A stretch of DNA of 62,396 bases from positions 1 to 62,396 of the forward strand of contig JAVXCQ010000013.1 in NCBI GenBank assembly GCA_036659415.1. The letters run 5' to 3'. The translations under genes and the position numbers were made by a program. The notes under the pieces are model-generated. The model had not been told where the DNA came from, searched no databases, and saw only the letters and a program-made list of their open reading frames with translations. Shown here in pieces: positions 1-8,527 of this stretch; the stretch's first letter is position 1, and each line of letters starts with the position of its first letter. The DNA comes from JAVXCQ01 sp036659415 (GTDB lineage Bacteria; Bacillota; Negativicutes; Acidaminococcales; Acidaminococcaceae).

Positions 1-14
1 TTATGTAAAATAGC

Positions 15-72
15 TAGAGAAAATAAGCGCGAATACCGTACGAACGTTTGGTATTCGCGCTTATTTTCTCTA
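15..72 (-). terminator. Long hairpin terminator
   Basis: A perfect 23-bp inverted repeat (15-37 with 50-72) encloses a 12-nt loop. It starts 14 bases beyond the stop codon of the first secreted-protein gene and would end the long minus-strand transcript. The outer arms are A/T-rich, so it could work in both directions. Confidence 0.8.
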
Positions 73-86
73 TTTCTAAGAATATT

Positions 87-1349
87 TTATTTGATAGTTA
101 AATTGGTAATGTTTTGACCTAGCTGTTTAAATTTGTTATGAGCTAGTTTTTCATCGCTTTGCAGGTAAAGGTTAGCACCAAATAGTGTTTTATTAGTGAA
201 GGCTTTTCCGATTATTTTCAAAGGTAAGGTTTTATCTAAAATAAATCGGCCATCTCCACTTAAGTAAGCGTTCTTTTTAGCATCCACATTAGTGCTCAAA
301 TGCAGATAGTCTACTTTTAGTTGCTCAGGGTAAGCATTTGCTACTTGATTTTTTAATAAGGCGAGCATTAATTGTAATTCTAAAGCGTTAGCATTAGCTA
401 ATTGATAGAATTGTGCACGTTCGTTTATTTTTTGCAGATCCATTTTCTCTTTGTAGGTAAAAGCTAGATTAGCTTCACCCAAGGCTTGGAGTAATTGCTT
501 ACCATCTTCTTTGGTGATATTTTCTGCAGAGTTTTTACCTAGCTCTGCACTAATTTGTGCTAAGGTAGCAATGTTTGCCAGTGGCATGGAAAAAGTAGCT
601 GTAGCGTCTTTTTCTTGATTGACTAGTTGCACATAGAACCAATCTTTCGGCAATGTCATGCTATAACCACTGAGTTGATCTGTGTAGACCGTGTTATTTT
701 TCGTCTTGGTTGGTTTTGTTAATTTTAAGCTTTGCAAGAAATCCTGATATTCTTCAGTTAGTTCTGCATTACTGCTAGTCGTTTGGATCATACCAACAGC
801 ATATAACAAGTCGTTTTGGGATACTAAATAAATATCGATGGTTGTTGGTAACAGGATATTTTTTTCAGTGTTTGTACTCTCCCCTTTTTTCTGGCTTAGA
901 AGGTGAAGTGCCGGTTGTTTATTAAGGGTTGTGGCCTCATAGGTACAGTTGTAGGCACTGACTGCTGCCGGCATTTGACTTGTTAAGGCAGGAAGTGTAG
1001 CGGACAAGTGTGACCATTGTTCAGGATCAAGCACCAAAGGACCGGCAGTTTTTTTCTGCAAAGTTAGTAAGGCTTTATAGTTTTTATTGAATTCAGTGGT
1101 TGTTAATTTATTGCCAGCCAGGGTTTGCAATAAATCCTCATCAATGGCTAGAGCAAAATAATTATTGTGCTTTTGTTCGGTATTAATAGTGGCAAAAAAA
1201 CGATCCCCTTGTACGTAAAATTCGCTGTCAGCAGCTGTTACTTGGTAGCCGGCAGCTTTACTTGCGTATTTAAAAGCTGCTTCTGTAGTGTCAGGTAGTG
1301 CTAAAAGTTGTGCACAACACAAACCTATGAGAATTTTTTTTATCAACAT
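87..1349 (-). CDS. Secreted protein of unknown function (paralogue A)
   Basis: A 420-residue protein that I do not recognise as a named family. Residues 1-24 look like a signal peptide (Lys-Lys, hydrophobic core, cleavage near TEA-AF), so it is probably exported. It seems to have two halves, with a GYQV segment near residue 34 and a clearer GY-x-x-TLP-x-x-W motif at 228-237, of the kind seen in PsbP/DUF1795-like folds. The same layout and a shared K-x-KNNT-x6-GY-x3-LP-x2-W stretch occur in the next gene upstream (1370-2389), so the two are diverged duplicates. It is the last gene of a closely spaced run, 20 nt after its paralogue. The ATG start at 1349 has only a weak ribosome site. Function unknown. 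Confidence 0.75.
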   Translation of the reverse strand: MLIKKILIGLCCAQLLALPDTTEAAFKYASKAAGYQVTAADSEFYVQGDRFFATINTEQKHNNYFALAIDEDLLQTLAGNKLTTTEFNKNYKALLTLQKKTAGPLVLDPEQWSHLSATLPALTSQMPAAVSAYNCTYEATTLNKQPALHLLSQKKGESTNTEKNILLPTTIDIYLVSQNDLLYAVGMIQTTSSNAELTEEYQDFLQSLKLTKPTKTKNNTVYTDQLSGYSMTLPKDWFYVQLVNQEKDATATFSMPLANIATLAQISAELGKNSAENITKEDGKQLLQALGEANLAFTYKEKMDLQKINERAQFYQLANANALELQLMLALLKNQVANAYPEQLKVDYLHLSTNVDAKKNAYLSGDGRFILDKTLPLKIIGKAFTNKTLFGANLYLQSDEKLAHNKFKQLGQNITNLTIK

Positions 1350-1369
1350 TGAATATCATCTCGAATTTC

Positions 1370-2389
1370 TTATAGCTTATTAGTTTTAAAGGAATTAATG
1401 GCAGTAGTAAAATTTTTTAGTTGCACAGGGTAATTAACGCTATCGTTTGTGGTGAATTTTATTTGGTAGCCTTTAGACTTGGTAAATAAATAGCAATCAA
1501 TAACTTTGCAGGTCGTGGCATCTTTTTTGATGGTTTTCTCAATCAAAACACCATTTAAACCGCTGATTATTACCGGTTTATGCTTAGTAATAGTAGTATT
1601 TTCTGCAAATTTACTCATTCGTTCTACGAATTTAGTTTCTTCTTTGTTTAATTCTTGATTTTTAGCTCGGGAAAAAGTAGCGTAATCTGTGGTTGCAAAA
1701 GTTCTAATGATGCCGTTTGTATTGGTCTTATCATTTAGTGGTACAGAAAAGCAGATATTATCAGCATTTAAGGTTTGTGTGTGCCAAGCCAAAGGCAAGT
1801 CAATCGTATAGCCGCAATAGTTATTAATTAGGGTGTTGTTTTTAACTTCTTTGGGTGCAGAAACTTTTAGGTTGCTACTGAGGGTTTGGAGAAGTTGTTC
1901 TGCTCCAGCCGCATCTTTGAGATTGCAATTAATACGGAGTGTTAGTAATTTACCGGTTGCACTAAAAATATTTTCTGCAAGGACAAAATCACGATTGGTA
2001 ATCAGTTTGTTGTTATTTTGGAGAGTTAAACGATAGCTCCCCTCGTCATCAACCGTATTCAATTGACTTTTAGTTACTTTGTAGCCGGGATAATCTTGAG
2101 TAGTAAGCAATAATTGTTCTAGGGTTAAAAGTTCTTCTCCTGAAAGCTTACTGGGATTATCTGCTTTTAAGCTCGCAGGTAAATTTAAAACATCTAAGGA
2201 AACCAAAAAATTTTTATGGTAAAAACGCAACTCAGTTGGGGTTGAAAAAACATTAATGCGTTCGGTCGGTAAAGTTAATTCATAGCCGCCTGCCGGTGAT
2301 TTATAAGTGGCAGGCGCGGCAAAAACATTAGTTGTTAGCAAGAGCATACTTAAAAAGGTAAAAAGCATATAGTGGATAATTTTCACCAT
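1370..2389 (-). CDS. Secreted protein of unknown function (paralogue B)
   Basis: A 339-residue protein with a clear signal peptide: Lys at position 3, hydrophobic residues 8-20, and a VFA-AP cleavage site near residue 24. The mature part carries two copies of a GY-x4-LP motif (residues 35-41 and 193-199), so it is probably two repeats of one small alpha/beta domain. The second copy aligns with residues 228-237 of the neighbouring protein at 87-1349, including the KNNT stretch just before it. A GGAG ribosome site precedes the ATG. It lies 35 nt downstream of pduL and is probably co-transcribed with it, though no metabolic link is evident. I cannot assign a function. Confidence 0.75.
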   Translation of the reverse strand: MVKIIHYMLFTFLSMLLLTTNVFAAPATYKSPAGGYELTLPTERINVFSTPTELRFYHKNFLVSLDVLNLPASLKADNPSKLSGEELLTLEQLLLTTQDYPGYKVTKSQLNTVDDEGSYRLTLQNNNKLITNRDFVLAENIFSATGKLLTLRINCNLKDAAGAEQLLQTLSSNLKVSAPKEVKNNTLINNYCGYTIDLPLAWHTQTLNADNICFSVPLNDKTNTNGIIRTFATTDYATFSRAKNQELNKEETKFVERMSKFAENTTITKHKPVIISGLNGVLIEKTIKKDATTCKVIDCYLFTKSKGYQIKFTTNDSVNYPVQLKNFTTAINSFKTNKL

Positions 2390-2424
2390 TACTGAACTCC
2401 TTTATTACTTAGCAATTAGCTAGA

Positions 2425-2997
2425 TTATTTGGTGACGATTTCTATCATGGCATCGGAAGCTAGTCCACAGGCATTAGCTTCATCGGTATCCAGGTGACAT
2501 TCATCAGCATGAGTTGCGCCAGCTCTAACAAGGACGTTGTGGAGAGTCAGACTGCGTTCGCCAGGAGTAACAATATCAACGATGTCCCCATCGTGTAGGG
2601 CATATTTATTGGCTGTTTCCGGATTGAGATGAATGTGTCGAGCAGCTACAATAATGCCTTGTTTGAGGATAACCTCTCCTTTGGGGCCTACTATTGTCGC
2701 CCCGGCAGAGTTTTCAATATCACCGGAATTACGAATTGGTGGTGTTAGTCCTAGACTACGAGCGTCAGTTAAGGACAGTTCTACCTGTGTATAGCTGCGC
2801 AAAGGGCCAATGACGCGCAAGGTCATTTTGCTTTTGGCAGTAATTAAGGTTATTTGTTCGTCTGCGGCAAATTGTCCAGGTTGACCAATAGGTTTTTTAG
2901 TATGTAGTTCGGAGTTAACACCAAATAAGGTGTCCATATCTTGACGAGTAAGATGCAAGTGTCGAGCAGAAACACCTAGAATTAAAGGAAATTTCAT
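2425..2997 (-). CDS. pduL: PduL-type phosphate acyltransferase (phosphotransacylase)
   Basis: PduL enzymes interconvert acyl-CoA plus phosphate with acyl-phosphate plus CoA (propanoyl- or acetyl-), feeding acetate/propionate kinase for ATP. The 190-residue protein has the tandem half-barrel layout of the family. Likely metal-site histidines are in the HLHL motif (H13, H15) and the RHIHL motif (H121, H123), and further His residues sit at 163 and 168 in a THADECHLD segment. No encapsulation peptide precedes the first domain and no microcompartment shell genes are nearby, so this is probably a free cytosolic housekeeping phosphotransacetylase. A GGGAGG ribosome site lies 8 nt before the ATG. 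It follows nfnB by 21 nt, placing it in an operon of redox and salvage enzymes. Confidence 0.9.
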   Translation of the reverse strand: MKFPLILGVSARHLHLTRQDMDTLFGVNSELHTKKPIGQPGQFAADEQITLITAKSKMTLRVIGPLRSYTQVELSLTDARSLGLTPPIRNSGDIENSAGATIVGPKGEVILKQGIIVAARHIHLNPETANKYALHDGDIVDIVTPGERSLTLHNVLVRAGATHADECHLDTDEANACGLASDAMIEIVTK

Positions 2998-3018
2998 GAT
3001 TATAGCCTCCCAATAAAT

Positions 3019-4407
3019 TTATTGCTGTAAATAGGCATCAATAGCGGCAGCAGCCTTTTTACCGGCTCCCATAGCTGAAATAACGGTAGCAGCACCGGTC
3101 ACAATATCACCACCGGCAAAGACACCTGGGATTGACGTTTGTTCGTTAGCATCAATGGTAATATTACCACGTTTGTTAGTGACAAGCTCTGGTGTCGTGG
3201 CTTTGAGTAAAGGATTAGCGCCCTGACCGATGGACATGACGACCATATCAACATCTAACACGTATTCAGAACCATTTATTTCTACCGGTGAACGGCGACC
3301 GCTGGCATCAGGTTCACCGAGTTGCATTTTAATGCATTCCATACCGGTGACCCACCCTTTGTCGTTGCCTAAGATTTTTGTTGGGTTATTAAGTAGCCTT
3401 AATTCAATACCTTCTTCTACGGCATGAGTAATTTCTTCATGTCGTGCCGGCATTTCTTCTTGGCTACGACGATATACAATATAGACATTTTCTGCCCCCA
3501 GGCGTTTAGCTGTTCTAGCTGCGTCCATGGCCACATTACCGGCTCCTACTACGGCGACGTTTTTGCCAACGTAAACAGGGGTGGCAACTTGTGGGAATTG
3601 ATAAGCACGCATGAGATTGACCCGAGTTAAAAATTCATTGGCAGAATAAACGCCATTTAAGTTTTCACCATCAATTTGCATAAAGTGTGGTAAACCTGCT
3701 CCGGAACCAATATAAATAGCCGCAAAGCCTTCTTCGTGCATGAGGTCATTAATGGTAAAGGTTCGACCGATAATGACGTTTGGGCAGATTTTTACTCCTA
3801 AGGCTTGTAGCTGGGCAATTTCATGTTTAACAATGGCTTTAGGAAGTCTAAATTCCGGTATTCCATACATTAAGACGCCACCTGGAGCATGGAGGGCTTC
3901 AAAGACTGTAACATCATAACCGAGTTTGGCTAAGTCGCCGGCAGCACTTAATCCTGAAGGACCGCTACCGATGACAGCTACTTTTTTGTTCTTGGCAGTA
4001 GTGGTGGTTCCAGCCACGGTATCTAAACCTTGTTCTCTGGCATAGTCAGCTACAAAGCGTTCCAAACGGCCAATAGCTACAGCTTCTCCCTTGATTGCCA
4101 AAATACAATTTTTTTCGCATTGACTTTCCTGAGGACAAACACGACCACAGATTGCGGGGAGACTATTTTTCTTTTTTAGTACCTTAATGGCAGCGGCAAA
4201 ATCATTATTGGCAACTTCTTGAATGAAATCAGGAATGTCAACATTGACAGGACAGCCTTGCACGCAACGGGGTGATTTGCAATGTAAACAACGAGTGGCT
4301 TCATCCAAAGCCATAGCCATAGTATAGCCGGTAGTTACTTCTTTAAAATTTTTATTACGTTCATTAGCCGGTTGTTCCGGCATAGCATTTCTTAATCCTC
4401 CACGCAT
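3019..4407 (-). CDS. nfnB: NfnB, large subunit of NADH-dependent ferredoxin:NADP+ oxidoreductase
   Basis: This belongs to the glutamate-synthase-small-subunit-like flavoproteins. Next to an NfnA gene it is best read as the NfnB subunit of the flavin-bifurcating transhydrogenase, which couples ferredoxin and NADH to NADP+ reduction. Two N-terminal cysteine clusters (CLHC-x4-C-x3-CP and C-x3-C-x5-C-x3-C) would hold two [4Fe-4S] clusters. A GSGPSGLSAA loop binds FAD and a GAGNVAMDAA loop with YRRSQEEMP binds NADPH. I place the start at the ATG at 4407, which has GGAGG 9 nt upstream and gives the usual short leader before MPEQ. It overlaps nfnA by 16 nt. A TTG at 4425 and an ATG at 4383 are alternatives. 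Glutamate synthase small subunit is the competing call, but no gltB-type large subunit is present. Confidence 0.88.
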   Translation of the reverse strand: MRGGLRNAMPEQPANERNKNFKEVTTGYTMAMALDEATRCLHCKSPRCVQGCPVNVDIPDFIQEVANNDFAAAIKVLKKKNSLPAICGRVCPQESQCEKNCILAIKGEAVAIGRLERFVADYAREQGLDTVAGTTTTAKNKKVAVIGSGPSGLSAAGDLAKLGYDVTVFEALHAPGGVLMYGIPEFRLPKAIVKHEIAQLQALGVKICPNVIIGRTFTINDLMHEEGFAAIYIGSGAGLPHFMQIDGENLNGVYSANEFLTRVNLMRAYQFPQVATPVYVGKNVAVVGAGNVAMDAARTAKRLGAENVYIVYRRSQEEMPARHEEITHAVEEGIELRLLNNPTKILGNDKGWVTGMECIKMQLGEPDASGRRSPVEINGSEYVLDVDMVVMSIGQGANPLLKATTPELVTNKRGNITIDANEQTSIPGVFAGGDIVTGAATVISAMGAGKKAAAAIDAYLQQ

Positions 4408-5234
4408 TTGCAGTGACCTCCACAACCATATTCTAAAGATTCTTGAGTTTTGTATAGCTGTTGACGTTGCATCAGATTGGCAAAATCTACCAAATGAGCG
4501 TTAAACTCAGGGCCGTCTACACAAGCAAATTTGTTTTCAGTGCCGATTTTAACGCGACAACCACCACACATGCCAGTACCGTCTACCATAATGGTGTTAA
4601 GACTGACAGTGGTTAAAACCTGATAAGGTCTAGTGGTTTCAGCAACATTTTTCATCATAATGACGGGACCAATCGCTAAAACCAGGTCTAGTTGTTTTTC
4701 CTCTTTTAACATGGCTTTCAAAGGGTCGGTAACAAAGCCAGCAATGCCACTACTGCCGTCATCGGTTGTGATAATTACTTCATCACTGACTTGCTGCATA
4801 CGTTCTTGCCAGATAACCAGGTCTTTGTTACGAGCACCAATAATGGAGATAACTTTATTACCAAGTTCTTTATAAGCTCTAGCAATAGGATAAACAGGCG
4901 CCACCCCAATACCACCACCGATACAAACGACGGTGCCAAAGTTACCAAGATGTGAAGGTGTCCCCAGGGGACCGGCTACATCAAGTACTTCATCACCAAT
5001 TTCGAAGTCAGTGCAAAGATGTTTGGTTGTATTGCCAACGGCCTGCACGACCAAAGTAATAGTACCTTGTTCGCGGTTAAAATCACCGATAGTAAGTGGA
5101 ATTCTTTCGCTATTTTCATCAGTACGGAGCATAATAAATTGTCCTGGTTGACATTTGTGCGCAATTAACGGTGCGGCTAAAAGCAGTTCATATACTTGTG
5201 GAGCTAGTAGTATTTTGTCTAATATTTTTGCCAA
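4392..5234 (-). CDS. nfnA: NfnA, small subunit of NADH-dependent ferredoxin:NADP+ oxidoreductase
   Basis: A ferredoxin-NADP reductase-like subunit with an FAD domain (PGQF near residue 30, RIPLT near 45) and an NAD domain (GGGIGVAP). Its [2Fe-2S] site reads D-x4-C-x2-C-x11-C (D218, C223, C226, C238 from the TTG start). As I recall it, this is the unusual Asp-plus-three-Cys ligand spacing of Thermotoga NfnA, which separates it from a PyrK-type subunit. A second Cys-rich stretch lies at the C-terminus. I prefer the TTG at 5234 because GAGGTG sits 6 nt upstream and the protein then begins at the usual family position; a GTG at 5243 lacks a ribosome site. It follows mtaD by about 17 nt and overlaps nfnB. 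Confidence 0.88.
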   Translation of the reverse strand: MAKILDKILLAPQVYELLLAAPLIAHKCQPGQFIMLRTDENSERIPLTIGDFNREQGTITLVVQAVGNTTKHLCTDFEIGDEVLDVAGPLGTPSHLGNFGTVVCIGGGIGVAPVYPIARAYKELGNKVISIIGARNKDLVIWQERMQQVSDEVIITTDDGSSGIAGFVTDPLKAMLKEEKQLDLVLAIGPVIMMKNVAETTRPYQVLTTVSLNTIMVDGTGMCGGCRVKIGTENKFACVDGPEFNAHLVDFANLMQRQQLYKTQESLEYGCGGHCKCVED

Positions 5235-5251
5235 TATTTTCACCTCAAATT

Positions 5252-6529
5252 TTATTTTGTTAAACGCAGAGCTCTGGTATTAGCTTCGGCATAGACCTTA
5301 GCTTCATCAATGGTGAGGAGTTGTTTCTTTTCCATGAGTAATTTACCATTAACAATGACGGTATCTACATCATTAGCATTAGCGGCATAGGCTAATAAAG
5401 AAGCGCGGTCATGGCGTGGATACCAATAAGGTTGCTTCATATCGTAGAGCACGATATCGGCTTTGTAACCTACCTTGATTTCGCCAACTTCTTGGAAACC
5501 TAGGGCTAAAGCTCCTTGACGGCTTCCCATAGCTAAAGCCTGTGCGGCAGGAATAAGTGCCGGGTCACCGCTATTATTTTTGTGTAGCATGGCGGTCAGG
5601 CGCACTTCTTCTAACATATCTAGATTATTGTTGCTCGACGCACCATCAGTGCCCAAACCAACAATTATATTCTGTGCTAACATGGACGGGACGGGTGCAA
5701 TGCCGCTGGCTAGTTTAAGATTGCTTTGAGGATTATGGGCGACACGAACATTTTTCTTGGCCATAATTGCAATATCCGCAGCTGTGACGTGTACGCAATG
5801 AGCAGCTAGCGTTCCCAACTCAAACATCCCCAAACTATCCATGAGGGCAATTGGTGTTTTGCCGGTGTCACGAAGGCAATCACTGACTTCTCCTGCTGTT
5901 TCACTTAGATGCATATGAATTTCAGAGCCAAGCTTACCAGCTTCGTTAATTACTTGTTGTAAATAGGCTACGGGGCAAGTATAAGGCGCATGCGGGCCGA
6001 ACATGACGCGGATGCGCTCGTCGGCAGCACCATGCCATGTTTTGTACAAATTAATGTTGTCATTCAGCTTTTCCGCTGCATCAGGAGCGACGCCAATCAT
6101 ACCGCGACTTAAGGAAGCTCTAATGCCGGTTTCGGCAACGGCTTCGGCCACACGATCCATTTCGAAATACATATCGGCAAAAGTAGTTGTACCGGATTTA
6201 AGCATTTCAGTGATGGCTAGCATGGTACCCCAGTAAATATCTTCACGATTTAGCTTTGCTTCAGCCGGCCAAATTTTATTTTGAAGCCAATCCATTAGGA
6301 CCATATCATCAGCATAACTACGTAATAAGGTCATGGCAGCGTGAGTATGGGTATTAACCAGCCCTGGAGCAGCTAAATGGTTGGCACCATCGATGACTTT
6401 GTCGGCAACAAAATTTGCCGGTACTTCCACACCAATAAAGGTGATTTTGCTGTCGGCAATGGCGATATTAAAGAGTGTCCCCTCTTCTTGATTTAAAATT
6501 TCGACATTTTTTATTAATAAGGTGCACAT
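5252..6529 (-). CDS. mtaD: MTA/SAH/5'-deoxyadenosine deaminase (amidohydrolase)
   Basis: A 425-residue amidohydrolase of the MtaD/DadD family, which deaminates 5'-methylthioadenosine, S-adenosylhomocysteine and, in some members, 5'-deoxyadenosine to the inosine analogues. Visible metal-site motifs are HTH at 61-63, HMHLSET near the middle, AHCVHV and GTDGASSNNN. The family-typical GPHAPYTCP segment is present. GGGGGAG lies 9 nt before the ATG. It is the sixth gene of the salvage set with mtnP, mtnA, ahcY and a class II aldolase, 66 nt after the aldolase. Substrate preference cannot be read from sequence. The partner phosphorylase seems suited to 6-oxopurines, which suggests deamination comes first. 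Confidence 0.9.
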   Translation of the reverse strand: MCTLLIKNVEILNQEEGTLFNIAIADSKITFIGVEVPANFVADKVIDGANHLAAPGLVNTHTHAAMTLLRSYADDMVLMDWLQNKIWPAEAKLNREDIYWGTMLAITEMLKSGTTTFADMYFEMDRVAEAVAETGIRASLSRGMIGVAPDAAEKLNDNINLYKTWHGAADERIRVMFGPHAPYTCPVAYLQQVINEAGKLGSEIHMHLSETAGEVSDCLRDTGKTPIALMDSLGMFELGTLAAHCVHVTAADIAIMAKKNVRVAHNPQSNLKLASGIAPVPSMLAQNIIVGLGTDGASSNNNLDMLEEVRLTAMLHKNNSGDPALIPAAQALAMGSRQGALALGFQEVGEIKVGYKADIVLYDMKQPYWYPRHDRASLLAYAANANDVDTVIVNGKLLMEKKQLLTIDEAKVYAEANTRALRLTK

Positions 6530-6595
6530 TTTCTGCGACTCCCCCTTTCTCAGGTTAAAATTTACGAAGCTTTTTATTTTATGTAAGTTGAGCTG

Positions 6596-7264
6596 TTATT
6601 CGTCGCCAGCCTGTCTTTTACTGTAGTGCTCCTTGTAAAAAGTGCGCATTTGTTTGACATCTTCTGTGGCTAAAGCAATGCCACCACCCATAGAGGCTGT
6701 AATACAATAAATTTGGGCTGCTTTTTCTACTATTTCCGCTACAATTAAGGCTTCGGCGAGTGATTTGCCACAACAGACAGCGCCGTGATTCGCGAGTAAA
6801 ACTGCGTTAGAGTCACCCATTGCGAGTACTGCATTAGTTGCTAAGGTTTTGGTGCCGGCCATAGCATATTTAGAGACATTAAGACTGCCACCGGTGACTT
6901 GTGCCATATCTTCAATTAAGGCAGGTATGGGGCGCTGCATGGCAGCACAGGCACTAGCATAGACGCTATGAGTATGAATAATGGCTTTAAAGCAAGGATG
7001 AGCTTTGTAGATTGCTAAATGTAGAGGTAGCTCCGAAGACGGCATTAAATTACCAGCCATTTTAGTACCACTACTATTGACAATCGCTACGTCATCCGCT
7101 GTCATGGTATCATAGGCACGTCCGGACGGTGTAATGGCATAACAGTCTTTTTCAATTTTCATACTGATATTGCCCCACGAGCCTGCCACTAAATGTTTGG
7201 CAATTAATTTAACTCCAGTAGCAATGATCAGTTTGCGGGCATCAGTGATTTGAATATCCAGCAT
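6596..7264 (-). CDS. Class II (zinc) aldolase, probable deoxypentulose/methylthioribulose-1-phosphate aldolase
   Basis: A 222-residue class II aldolase/adducin protein close to L-fuculose-1-phosphate aldolase. Residues E78, H97, H99 and H160 match the catalytic Glu and three zinc-binding His of E. coli FucA (E73, H92, H94, H155) with a constant offset of five. The phosphate-binding GNIS (31-34) and TPSGR (45-49) segments are intact. In the DHAP shunt of other bacteria, an enzyme of this family splits 5-methylthioribulose-1-phosphate or 5-deoxyribulose-1-phosphate into DHAP plus an aldehyde. Its place between ahcY and mtaD, downstream of mtnP and mtnA, points to that role here rather than to fucose metabolism. 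AAGGAG precedes the ATG by 10 nt. A fuculose or ribulose phosphate substrate remains possible. Confidence 0.85.
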   Translation of the reverse strand: MLDIQITDARKLIIATGVKLIAKHLVAGSWGNISMKIEKDCYAITPSGRAYDTMTADDVAIVNSSGTKMAGNLMPSSELPLHLAIYKAHPCFKAIIHTHSVYASACAAMQRPIPALIEDMAQVTGGSLNVSKYAMAGTKTLATNAVLAMGDSNAVLLANHGAVCCGKSLAEALIVAEIVEKAAQIYCITASMGGGIALATEDVKQMRTFYKEHYSKRQAGDE

Positions 7265-7279
7265 GGTGCTGCATCTCCT

Positions 7280-8527
7280 TTATTCTTGATTTAAATAAAG
7301 CGCTTGTTCTTGGCTTAAAACATCAATACTGCTACCAATAGCTTCGAGTTTTAAGCTGGCAATTTCATGATCAAGTGCTTCTGGTAACACGTAAAGTTTA
7401 TTGGCAAGTTGGCCTTTGTTTTCTAAAAGGTATTTCATAGCTAAAAATTGCATCGCAAAAGAAAGATCCATAATTTCAATTGGATGACCATCGCCGCAAG
7501 CAAGGTTAACCAAGCGGCCTTCACCTAAGAGATTGATTTTGCGGCCGTCTACTAGCGTAAAACAACGAATGTTTTTTCGTACTTCATAGGAAGGTTGTAC
7601 TGTTAAGGCAGCGAGTTCGTTAATATTAATTTCTACATCAAAGTGTCCGGCATTAGCTAGCACAGCACCGTTTTTCATAACCTTGAAATGCTCTTTGGTA
7701 ATAACGTCTTTGCAACCAGTAACGGTGACAAAAATATCACCTAATTTAGCAGCTTCATACATGGGTAGAACGCGAAAACCGTCAAAAACAGCTTCAATGG
7801 CCTTGATGGGGTTAACTTCAGTGACGATAACATTAGCGCCTAAGCCTTTAGCACGCATGGAAACACCTTTACCACACCAGCCATAACCAGCTACTACTAC
7901 TGTTTTACCGGCAATGGAAAGATTCGTTGTCCTCATAATGCCATCCCAGCTAGATTGGCCTGTTCCATAGCGATTATCAAATAAATATTTGCAATAGGAG
8001 TCGTTAACCGCAATCATAGGAAACGCTAGTTTACCGCTATTGGCTAGTGCTTTTAGGCGATGAACACCTGTTGTAGTTTCTTCCGAACCGCCTAAAAGAT
8101 TGGCAATTAATTCGCGGCGCTCGCCGTGCAACATATTGACCAAGTCGCCACCATCATCAATGATAAGTTCCGGTTGGCAATCCAATGCTTTGGACAGATA
8201 GGTGTCATATTCTGCGGGGGTGCAATCATGAGTAGCAAAAACCTTAATGCCGTCACTAACCAAGGCCGCAGCGATTTCATCCTGTGTAGATAAGGGATTA
8301 CTGCCTGTTACTACAACATTGGCACCGGCATTAGCCAGTACTTTGGCTAAATAAGCCGTCTTAGCTTCTAAATGAATGGTGACCACCATGTTAATGCCGG
8401 TAAAAGGTTTAGTTTTGCCATATTTTTTGTTGAGTAAGTTTAAGAGGGGCATATATTCTTGGACCCACGCTATTTTCTGTTTACCTAATGGTGCTAAATT
8501 GATGTCTTTAATCATGCTTGTTGTCAT
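7280..8527 (-). CDS. ahcY: Adenosylhomocysteinase
   Basis: S-adenosylhomocysteine hydrolase, which uses bound NAD to split SAH reversibly into adenosine and homocysteine. The NAD-binding loop VVAGYGWCGKG, the TVTGCKDVI segment and the family NAGHFDVEI stretch are all present. The length (about 415 residues) fits the bacterial form without the long insertion. The start is set at the ATG at 8527, which has GGAGG 9 nt upstream; an in-frame TTG at 8545 is part of that ribosome site. The gene overlaps the end of mtnA by 20 nt, so the two are translationally coupled. The window therefore has both AhcY and an MtaD-type deaminase that could act on SAH. Confidence 0.95.
   Translation of the reverse strand: MTTSMIKDINLAPLGKQKIAWVQEYMPLLNLLNKKYGKTKPFTGINMVVTIHLEAKTAYLAKVLANAGANVVVTGSNPLSTQDEIAAALVSDGIKVFATHDCTPAEYDTYLSKALDCQPELIIDDGGDLVNMLHGERRELIANLLGGSEETTTGVHRLKALANSGKLAFPMIAVNDSYCKYLFDNRYGTGQSSWDGIMRTTNLSIAGKTVVVAGYGWCGKGVSMRAKGLGANVIVTEVNPIKAIEAVFDGFRVLPMYEAAKLGDIFVTVTGCKDVITKEHFKVMKNGAVLANAGHFDVEININELAALTVQPSYEVRKNIRCFTLVDGRKINLLGEGRLVNLACGDGHPIEIMDLSFAMQFLAMKYLLENKGQLANKLYVLPEALDHEIASLKLEAIGSSIDVLSQEQALYLNQE

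Noticed and set aside
3019..4407. Glutamate synthase small subunit
   Set aside because: No large subunit is near, and the adjacent NfnA with an Asp-type [2Fe-2S] site fits the NfnAB complex better.
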